Part shown: positions 55,334-64,000 of the stretch, piece after piece
How positions within the stretch are numbered: the first letter of the stretch is position 1
Layout: every line of letters starts with the position of its first letter
Assembly: GCF_003171515.1 (NCBI RefSeq)
Contig: NC_089393.1
Location: 2,418,001-2,482,000, forward strand
DNA: 64,000 nucleotides
Direction of reading: 5' to 3'
From: Pyrenophora tritici-repentis
Taxonomy: Eukaryota > Ascomycota > Dothideomycetes > Pleosporales > Pleosporaceae
Translations under genes and position numbers: made by a program
Notes under the pieces: model-generated
The model's database searches: none
The model's input: only the letters and a program-made list of their open reading frames with translations
Told to the model about the DNA's origin: nothing

Positions 55334-56166
55334 ACGACGGTGGTTTATGTTGACGATATTGCATTTCCATTCACATCTGCATCGCCTTGCACAGACGACG
55401 GAAGTACATTTCACTATTCACGAGCCCATGGCCCAACGAGCGAGATTTTAGGGTTGATAGAGTGCGCAGAGCATTTCCGAGGCGTTTCTTGTACGAGTGT
55501 TGGTTTATTTTTAGAAGACTTGTCTTGTACGATAGACGGCAACATACGCTCCTTTTCTTCGGTCTTCGGCATCATGTCGTATATCGGTGCCGTGCCGCGC
55601 ATGTCAGACCCTTGTTACAGCAATCTTACGTGGGCACAGAACCCTCTACCACAACGCGAAGATCCTCACCCAATAACTCCTGAAAGTTCGAATTCGCTTA
55701 GATCGTTTAGAACTCGTAAAAGTCGCAACTCGGACTGAGATTGTGGCGAAAGCAATAGATTTGTGGGTTTCACGTGACGAGGCGGCTATGAACAGGTGTC
55801 GCTTCTCCCCTTGCACCGGCCCTAGCTTCCTCCAGCTGCTCGTAGGCTAGTAAGTCTAATTCGGGACATCCCACCTCCTCGATTCCGCATCGCAGAGGGA
55901 GTATTCCATCTCTCTTCCCCGTGAGCCTTTTCTTGTTCACACTCTTTCGGGGCTTTCTTCTACGGCCCACGGCCACTTTTAATTGATTCCCTTTTTTCGA
56001 CTCAACTTTGGATCGGCTACTGCACCACCGCGCGGTTGCGCAAGCCCCGTAGTACCGACTAGACGTTACAGCCTTTTTCGCAACACGCCACGAATCCTTT
56101 CACTTCCTCTAGCCAACGTTTCAGTGGCATCTGAAATCAACTGGAAAGTTGCCATTCCCCTTTCTT
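55334..56166. other. Intergenic with a CACGTG element
   Basis: TCACGTGA at 55771-55778 lies about 390 bp upstream of the O-mannosyltransferase ATG. A 132-codon frame at 55340-55738 looks like 3' UTR, not a gene. Confidence 0.4.
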
Positions 56167-58602
56167 ATGGAGACAACGGCGCGCACAACGGGTGCCGATG
56201 CCCAGGCGGAGGAGTTGCGGAGGAGAAATGTCACCGGGCAACCACCGGCCGCGCCAGTAGTGGCACCGGTACATGAGAAGGAGAAGTCCAAAGAGAAGGT
56301 ATGCATCGCTGACGAGCGCTATTACAGTCTACCAGACGCCAACTGCAGAGATCAATTACTAACGGAGTTCAGCCCTTCGACCTCCTCTCTGCCCTCGACG
56401 AGTATGAGTTCATCTGGGCGCCTCTGATATTTACCTTCTTCGCCTTCTTCACGCGCATGTACAAGATTGGTCTCTCGCCAATTGTCACCTGGGATGAAGC
56501 TCAGTAAGTTTTCAAGCGTACGAAGTCTGGATTGTTCTAACCCTGTGCAGTTTTGGTAAATTCGGTTCGCACTACCTCAAACGCGAGTTCTACTTCGATG
56601 TCCACCCCCCGCTCGGAAAGATGCTCGTCGGTTTGTCGGGATACCTTGCAGGATACAATGGCTCGTTTGAATTCAAGTCGGGAGAAAAATACCCGCCTGA
56701 GCTCAACTACGCCTTCATGCGCCTCTTCAACTCGGCCTTTGGCGCAGTCTGTGTTCCACTGGCATACTTCACTGCGAAGGAACTGAACTTCCGTCGACCG
56801 GTTGTATGGTTTGTCACTTTGGCAGTCCTCTGCGAGAACTCGTACACCACCATCAGCCGCTTCATTCTTCTCGACTCCATGCTGCTCTGCTTCACCTTCA
56901 CCACTGTCTTCTGCTGGTCCAAGTTCCACCGTCAGCAGCACGACCCCTTCTCTCCCGAGTGGGGTCTATGGTTGATGCTGACTGGTGTATCAATTGGATG
57001 CGTGTGCAGTATTAAGTGGGTTGGTTTCTTCGTCACTGCCCTCGTTGGACTGTACACCATTGAGGACCTCTGGAACAAGTTTGGTGATCTGAAGATGCCA
57101 AAGGTATGCAAGTGTGTATCTTTTTGTAAAATGACGCTAACGAACATAGGTTGAACTGGTCACACATCTTGCTTTCCGAGTATTCGGTCTCATTCTTATC
57201 CCTCTCGCCGTCTACATGTTCTCCTTCTACCTGCACTTCTTGATTCTCGAAAACAGCGGACCGGGCGATGCACAGATGAGCTCCCTCTTCCAGGCAAACC
57301 TACGAGGAACCGAGGTGGGCAAGAACAGCCCGCTGGAGGTCACCTTTGGCTCTCGTGTGACACTGAAGAACATGGGATATGGTGGTGGACTGCTCCATTC
57401 TCACGTCCAGACCTACCCCGAGGGTTCTACGCAGCAACAAATCACTTGCTACCACCACAAGGATGCCAACAACGACTGGTTCTTCTACCCCAACCGCCAT
57501 GAAGTCGAGTACAAGCCAGACGAGGAGCTCCGCTACCCAGGAAACGGTGACGTCATTCGCTTGATTCACGCCCAGACTGGCCGTAACCTCCACTCGCACG
57601 CCGTCGCCGCTCCTGTCACCAAGAGTGATTGGGAAGTATCTTGCTATGGAAACACGACTGTCGGAGACACCAAGGACCACTGGGTTGTTGAGGTAGTCCG
57701 CGACGCTGCTTCCAGAGACTATTCTAAGCTCAGGACGCTCACCACTTCCTTCCGTCTCAAACACAAGGATCTCGGGTGCTACCTACGTGCCGGCAATGTT
57801 AACCTTCCACAGTGGGGTTTCAAGCAGATTGAAACGACCTGCGTAAAGAAGAACAACCCCCGCGATGTCTACACCCACTGGAACATTGAGAGCCACACCA
57901 ACGAGAGACTGCCACCGGGCAACCCTGGTGATTACAAGTCGCCCTTTCTCCAGGATTTCATTCATCTCAATGTTGCTATGATGACATCCAACAACGCGCT
58001 CGTCCCCGACCCAGACAAGCAGGATGATCTTGCTTCTAGCTTCTGGCAGTGGCCCATCCTCCACGTTGGTCTGCGTATGTGTGGTTGGAATGACGACAGT
58101 AAGTATTCCCAGTCTTTTCAAGCTTCGTTTTACTAACATCAGCGTAGTCGTCAAGTACTTCCTCCTTGGTAACCCCCTCGTCTACTGGGGCAGTACTGCA
58201 TCTCTCGGTATCTTTGGACTCATCGTCCTCTTTTACCTTGTTCGCTGGCAGCGCGGCTACAATGATCTCAACAAGTTTGAAATCGACCAGATCCACTACG
58301 CCGGCATCTACCCCATCATCGGCTGGGTCCTGCACTATATTCCGTTCGTTGCAATGGGCCGTGTCACATACGTGCACCACTACTACCCTGCACTGTGGTT
58401 TGCCATCCTCGTCATGGGCTTCTGCCTTGACTTTAGCACCAGGAAGCTCAGCAAGCAGGTCCAGTGGGGCATCTGTGCCGGACTGTACGCCGCCACCATT
58501 GGTCTGTACATCCTCTTCGCGCCCACGTCGTTTGGTATGGTGGGACCCAACAGCCAATACAAGTACCTCAAATGGTTCGACAGCTGGAGGGTTACCGACT
58601 AA
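56167..58602 (+). CDS. pmt2: Protein O-mannosyltransferase, Pmt2 type
   Basis: Five exons (56167-56298, 56373-56503, 56551-57103, 57150-58098, 58148-58602) give 739 aa, typical for Pmt2. The catalytic Asp-Glu pair of the first lumenal loop is in VTWDEAHFGKF (about residue 85). The PMT core follows with [14 protein letters not shown], and then three MIR repeats at about 330-530 (for example [16 protein letters not shown] and TGRNLHSH). The C-terminal membrane block ([10 protein letters not shown]) completes the family. The enzyme uses dolichyl-phosphate mannose to O-mannosylate Ser/Thr of proteins in the ER lumen, normally as a Pmt1-Pmt2 heterodimer, and is required for wall integrity. Confidence 0.94.
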
Positions 58603-59057
58603 GCGCTCGTGTTAGGGGGCGTAGTCGAAAGAGAATGAGACGTTTTTGATCTCTTTTCTTCCTCTTTCTTCTCTTTTGTAACAACAGATTTTGCTCTCTC
58701 TCCTTTTCATTTACTGGGTGTCTAGGGCATTTATGTATGGGAGGGCAACCATGCAGGCAGGGCAGACAGGCAGATGAGCATCTATATCAGGGCAGCGTTT
58801 TTATACAAGGCCGGGTAGCGAAGGTGTTGAATGGGATTCACTTTTTTCCTATCCATCGGTTTCGGGATTGTGAGTTTGTGACACTACCTGTTCTAAGAAA
58901 ATGGAATATAATGTGATGAAATGCCGTTTTCTTTTTGGTCTAAATGAACATTGGTGTACGTGAGGGCATGTCTCATGTAAAATCAAACGTCAATGGTAAA
59001 CTCTTTCTATCATATTTACATCACATCATCTATACTATATACAACACACACCCATCT
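58603..59057. other. Convergent 3' region
   Basis: T-rich 3' UTR of the Pmt2 gene (58640-58700) meets the 3' end of the Rad57-like gene. Nothing else recognised. Confidence 0.4.
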
Positions 59058-60444
59058 TCACTTCTTCCTCGCCAAACTCCTAACCCCACCCCTCACAATC
59101 TCAAACTCGACACCCCGCCCCTCACTCGGCGGCGCCCACGCCGCAAAAACAACCTTAAACCAGCGCCGCCATTTACTCACATGATTGCCCCCGTCGTCCT
59201 CGCCATCATTCCATTGGTCCTGGCCGTTGACCGTGTGGATAAGCGGTCTAGTACTACCAGCAAAGACGGGCTGTTTCTTCAGTGCAATCCGACAGGCGAG
59301 TTGATTCGTCCACACGAGACCGAGCGAGGGCGTCTTTTGTACGTGGAGTTGTTCGTATTGCGAGTCGCCCCAGCCGGTGAACCAGCGTTGTTGGTGGTCT
59401 AGGGAGAGGGGGTCTGGGGAGAGTGTTAGTGCCGGGGTGGTTGGTTGGGAGGCGGAATCGTTTTCGTTGCTTTGACTAGGTGGTTGACTATTTGTCGATG
59501 TCGTTCTAGACGCTGTGTTTGAAGTTGAAGCTGATGGGGGTGCAGCTTTGGCAAATCGATCGGCGACTTGATTTGCAACTACGACAGCCACGCCTTCTGC
59601 CCTAGCTAGCTGTCTTAACAACGCACCCAACTGCACCAGCTGGGTACCTCGTTTCGCCATGGACGCCGCCGTGCCGCCATTATTGGGTCCTTGCTTTTCG
59701 AATTCCGCGCGGTAGTTTGCGGCTACGGAGTCGATGATGACGAGGCCGATGTTGTGCTTGCGGATGGCGACGGGGAGTTGGTAGCGGAGGATGTGGTCTT
59801 GGGATTCTAGGTCGGGTGTTTGTATGCTGAGGATGCGGGATAAGGAGGGTTTTTGAGAGGGGGGTAGGGTGGAGAGGGCGGGATGCGAGGAGAGGAGTTG
59901 GGAGAGGCGGGTTGTGGAGAGGAGGGCTTCGGTGGAGATGTAGACGCTGGATTTGGAGAGGCCGTGAGGTGGGGCGAGTTGCGCGGATAGGAGGAGGGTT
60001 AAGAGGAGTTGAGTTTTTCCTGCGCCGCTGAGGGAGCATTGTGTTAGTTTGAGGTAGGATGGTAGTAGTAGTGGTGGTGTAAGTATACCTTTCTCCAGTT
60101 ATCTCAACCAAGTAGCCACGAGGTATACCTCCACCCAAAGCAGCATCTAGTCTCTCATCTAAAGTGCTTATACACGTCCACGTATCCTTCTCTTCACCCA
60201 AGAACTTGTTACCAGTATATTCAGTGTCCGTCCCCCCGAACCCCAATTGACCATGCAGTGCCGCTACAACACCATCTGCGAGCTTCCTCAGCTCTCCAGC
60301 CGGCACCTGGGCACGCTTGGCCACATCCGCAGCGTCGAGCGTAAGCAGATCATTGGTTGTGACAAGGGCCTTGTCCAGCGAGGGCAGCAAGTGCGTGTAT
60401 GGTTTCTGGTCAAAGTCAGGCAGCACCTGCAGCAGATCCGTCAT
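59058..60444 (-). CDS. rad57: Rad57-like RecA-family recombination protein
   Basis: Two exons (60089-60444, 59058-60027; intron 61 nt cutting the Walker A codons) give 441 aa. An N-terminal helix-hairpin-helix-like part (residues 1-65) precedes the RecA core. Walker A is GESGAGKTQ at about 117-125, Walker B is GLVIIDSVAANYRAEFEKQG at about 205-225, and the AEGVAVVVANQVADRF segment follows. A Ser/Thr/Pro-rich insertion of about 60 residues interrupts the core after NQVADRF, longer than in yeast. The last block ends in FEIVRGGVRS. Rad57 pairs with Rad55 and helps Rad51 load on single-stranded DNA in homologous recombination. XRCC3-type naming is equivalent. Confidence 0.87.
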
Positions 60445-61800
60445 GAGCCAAAGAGCTGTAGCATCTGCGCGGCTCTGTGGATGAGGGAAGAAGCCAAGCG
60501 CGAACCAACGGCGAACAACACGGAATATCGGGCTTGGTCAAATGTCACGGTGAAATATGGTTGCAGGCTGAGCGTGGGATGTGAGCAACTTTTTTTCGAC
60601 ACGCGTGATGAAGTTTGGTGACGCGCCGACGCCGTGTTTGACGTGTGCCTGGTCTGGTCTAGCTGCCAGCGCTAGTTTGGTGGGGGTGGTTTTGCTTCCG
60701 TTTCTCCTAGGGCCCGTGTCCTACGTCACACCCCCGCTTCTCCACATGCCGCCGCCATGTTCATTCCATTCTGTATAGGTTGAGGCTGTGTGTAGAAAGC
60801 TCGTGAGGTGGAATGATTACACGCGTATGCCGTGTTTATCTTCATAGTCCCTCCTAGCTACTAGAAACACCAAACTCTAACAACCTGATCCTGTGTGCTG
60901 TTATCATCCAAGCCGTATTCCCACCTCATTATCCATCCTTTGGATCATTAGCCGTGCCACCTTTCTAGGCGGGAACCTGCGTGGTGTGTGCATTTCCCTT
61001 TATAAGACCCTCGCTCGTCTACCGCGCGGCGGAGGGCCTTCTTCCACTCGTCCGTGACCTTTGATAGCTGACGTTTGACCACCGACCCACTAGTAGTGCA
61101 TACCTCGGGGCCAGCTTACGCGCTTGCCCGGTTCCTCACGACCGAAGTCTGCGTGTCAAGTCAAGGACTTGTTGCTTTTTTTGCTTTACCAAAGCCGCGG
61201 CACATATTTTCCGGCCCTTTATCCCCGTCTATACTGCTACTGGTGTCTTTGCGTTGGATAGCACGCCAGAAGTGTCCCCACACACGTGCGCGGTAAGTTG
61301 GTTGTGCGGAGAGGTACTACTGACTACAGCAGCTTTTGAGATAAACGTCTGTATTGGAGAAGAGACGGAGATTTTGTGTGCTCGTATAGAGCTTAACGCT
61401 ACTAGGTAAGTTGCATTTTCTCTTGCATGAGGACGTTATTTTCTTGCTACGGTTGCATCGGGTCTTCACCTTTGGTCTGCCATGGCGGGTCACGTACCGG
61501 GTCAGCGGTCGGCTACTTGGATCATCTTTCCCATCTATCGCGGAGCCTATCGCCCGTTTCACATGCTTGGGTGCCAGGCGGGCTCGCCCTAGTGCTACCG
61601 CCCTTTCCCACCCGTCCTTAGTCTTATAAAGCTCTTTCCTCCCCGTCCTCAGGTACCTTTGATGCTCTTGGCAAATACTTGAAGTACTCATGCCGGCCTA
61701 CTGTCTACAAGACTGTCACTATTTCTACCGCAGTGCTTTGCGGCACCTCAACATTTCTACATCCATTTCACCTCTCTACGCGTAACTGACATTGTTCGTC
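60445..61800. promoter_or_regulatory. Divergent promoter of the Rad57-like and carnitine acetyltransferase genes
   Basis: The 1.36 kb carry no supported gene. CCTTTATAAG (60997-61006) and CTTATAAAG (61622-61630) are TATA-like; the second lies about 170 bp before the carnitine acetyltransferase ATG. Confidence 0.4.
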
Positions 61801-64000
61801 ATGGCAGTCCGCACATTCACCCAGCCGTCATCTCTAGAAGACACACTAGTGAAAGCCTCAGCCATGTCTGGCTCAGAAAACATAGCAGTGCGCTCGGAAG
61901 AGTCTGCAAAGAATAGCACTCAGTCCTACTCATCAGAGGCACAAGCGCCGTTGGCGAGTCACACCAATCCCAACTCGAGGCCCGGTATTACATTTGCCCA
62001 CCAGGACAGCCTTCCAAAGCTACCTATCCCGGAGCTCGATAGCTCATGCAAGAAGTACCTTGCCGCCCTCAAGCCATTACAGTCGCCAAAGGAACACAGC
62101 GACACGATACATTCAGTAGAAGACTTTCTCAAGTCCGATGGTGTTATTCTGCAGGAAAAACTGAAAAAGTACGCGAATGGAAAGGCCAACTACATTGAGC
62201 AGTTCTGTAAGTACCCATGTTCCCATGACCCGTATCTAAAGGTGTCATTCATATCTGCAACGCATGCGCTAACCCCATGATAAGGGTACGATTCGTATCT
62301 CAACTTCGACAACCCGGTGGTACTTAATCTAAATCCATTTTTCTTACTGGAAGACGACCCCACCCCTGCTCGCAACAACCAGGTCACTCGTGCAGCCTCG
62401 TTAGTGGTCTCGGCCTTGTCTTTTGTCAGGGCTGTCAGAAGAGAGGAGCTGCCGCCTGACACCATCAAGGGTCAGCCACTATGCATGTACCAATACTCGC
62501 GACTGTTTGGTACAGCCAGAATACCAACAGAGAATGGATGCCAGATAGGTCAGGATCCAACCTCAAAGCACATTGTTGTCATGTGCTACGGCCAGTTCTA
62601 TTGGTTTGACGTCCTGGACGATAACCATGACCTGATCATGACTGAGAAGGATATTGCTCTCAATTTGCAAGTTATTGTTGATGACGCGCAAGAAATTCCC
62701 ATCCAGGATGCTGCAAAAGGAGCACTGGGTGTGCTCAGTACCGAGAATCGAAAGGTCTGGGCTGGCCTACGCGACGTATTACACAGGGAAGAGGGATCAA
62801 ACAACTCCGACTGTCTGAACATTGTCGACTCGGCCCTCTTTGTGTTATGTCTGGACTACACCGAGCCACAGACTGGCGCTGATCTCTGCATGAACATGCT
62901 CTGCGGAACTAGCAAGATTGAGCGCGGTGTTCAAGTCGGTACATGCACGAACCGTTGGTATGACAAGCTTCAGATCATTGTGTGCAAGAACGGAAGCGCG
63001 GGCATCAATTTTGAACACACCGGTGTCGACGGCCATACAGTACTTCGGTTTGCTTCCGATGTGTACACTGACACCATTCTTCGCTTTGCCAGGACCATCA
63101 ACGGCAGCGCACCCAGTCTCTGGGCCTCGTCTAGCCCAGACCCAGCGAAACGCGACCCAGAAAGCTTTGGAGATGTGCAGACAACGCCGCACAAACTCGA
63201 ATGGGACATGTTGCCTGAACTGAGTACAGCCCTGCGGTTTGCCGAGACACGTCTGGCAGACCTGATCCAACAGAACGAGTTTGCCACTCTCGAGTTCCCA
63301 CATTATGGTAAGAACTTTATGACGTCCATGGGCTTCTCGCCCGATGCTTTCGTCCAGATGGCGTTTCAAGCAGCCTACTACGGATTATACGGAAGGATAG
63401 AGTGTGTCTACGAGCCCGCCATGACCAAAATCTACTACCACGGCCGCACAGAAGCCATCCGCTCCGTCACCGAAGAATCCGTCGAATTCCTCAAAACCTT
63501 CTGGGGCGAGAACCCCGCAGCGCAAAAAATCGAGGCCCTCCGCAAAGCGTGCCAGAAACACACTGAAAACACTAAAGTGTGTTCAAAAGCCCAAGGACCA
63601 GACCGCCATCTCTACGCCTTGTACTGCATTTGGCAACGCGCCATTGACGAATCCCAAGATTTCGCCAGCAGCGACGGCTGGGACTCTACCCGGCCCTCAA
63701 GCCCAGACGCCTCATCCCCAAATCGCAACTCGCTCCTCTCAGAAACGGGTTCCATCTCCAGCTCCCCGCCACCACAACATCAACAACAAGTCCAACACTC
63801 GATGCCCGCCCTCTTCGCCGACGCCGGCTGGGACAAAATCAACACCACCATCCTCTCCACCTCAAACTGCGGAAACCCTTCGTTGCGCCAATTCGGTTTC
63901 GGTCCCACGTCCGCCGACGGCTTCGGCATCGGCTACATTATAAAAGACGGCAGCATCTCCATCTGCGCATCGTCAAAGCACCGCCAAACATCCCGCTACA
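61801..64000 (+). CDS. Carnitine O-acetyltransferase (Yat2/FacC type), truncated by window edge
   Basis: Exon 1 is 61801-62206 and exon 2 starts at 62285 (intron 78 nt) and is open to the window end, giving at least 707 aa. A second ATG at 61864 is possible. A hydrophilic start is followed by LPKLPIPELDSSCKKYLAAL, then the acyltransferase core with QYSRLFGTARIP, the catalytic His in NFEHTGVDGHT, and KIYYHGRTEAIRSVT near the carnitine site. A Ser/Pro-rich insertion (about 63660-63790) before CGNPSLRQFGFGP is typical of the fungal cytosolic Yat2/FacC branch rather than mitochondrial Cat2. It moves acetyl groups between CoA and carnitine for transport during growth on acetate or fatty acids. The stop codon lies beyond 64000. 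Confidence 0.88.

Noticed and set aside
55340..55738. 132-codon plus-strand frame after the sugar transporter
   Set aside because: Begins just after the transporter stop, lacks domains and a plausible promoter; best read as 3' UTR.
1..64000. Enrichment of CACGTG E-boxes across the window
   Set aside because: The number seen by eye is near what chance predicts for 64 kb, so only individually placed sites are mentioned.
1..64000. tRNA, rRNA or CRISPR array
   Set aside because: No paired A- and B-box with cloverleaf, no rRNA-like stretch and no regularly spaced repeats were found; absence by eye is not proof for small RNA genes.

Overview
The window looks like a filamentous ascomycete (Pezizomycotina) chromosome segment, most likely a dothideomycete of the Pleosporales type. 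This is inferred from many 44-80 nt introns with GTAAGT/GTATGT-like donors and CTAAC/CTGAC-like branch sites, genes on both strands with short spacers, a Zn(II)2Cys6 regulator, a Chs7 chaperone, a HAM-2/Far11 subunit, and a Ty1/copia remnant. No tRNA, rRNA or CRISPR array was recognised. I rebuilt exon structures by eye. Most multi-exon models close in frame across every junction; the exceptions are stated.

Left part (0-15 kb) is accessory in character. It holds a cysteine-rich small secreted protein gene (254-628), a reading frame broken by one TGA (1018-1848), a gag-only copia remnant with a half-tRNA-iMet primer site (about 2.2-3.46 kb), a small one-TM coiled-coil protein, a two-domain protein with a zinc phospholipase C-type motif and a tail anchor (5186-7016), a composite palindromic repeat (7881-8086), a long disordered protein, an RBR-type RING protein, and a divergent pair of unknown genes (12943-15032), one of them predicted to be GPI-anchored.

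Middle part (15-26.4 kb) looks like a small catabolic gene cluster: a CAO-1-like stilbene/carotenoid cleavage dioxygenase, a SnoaL-like protein, an aldehyde dehydrogenase divergent from it, and a zinc-cluster transcription factor. Next to it lies a sedolisin protease gene with two independent frameshifts. The proposed logic is oxidative cleavage of an aromatic alkene to aldehydes, oxidation of the aldehydes to acids, and a local regulator. This is inference from family and position.

Right part (27-64 kb) is mostly housekeeping: a Rab GTPase, a choline-transporter-like protein, a tiny four-repeat CxxCxGxG protein in an otherwise gene-poor 5 kb, flavocytochrome b2, HAM-2/Far11 (STRIPAK), a Cbf1-like bHLH factor, an FAH-family hydrolase, Ssl1/p44 of TFIIH, Chs7, a hexose transporter/sensor-like protein with long tails, Pmt2 O-mannosyltransferase, a Rad57-like recombinase paralogue, and a carnitine acetyltransferase that runs off the right edge.
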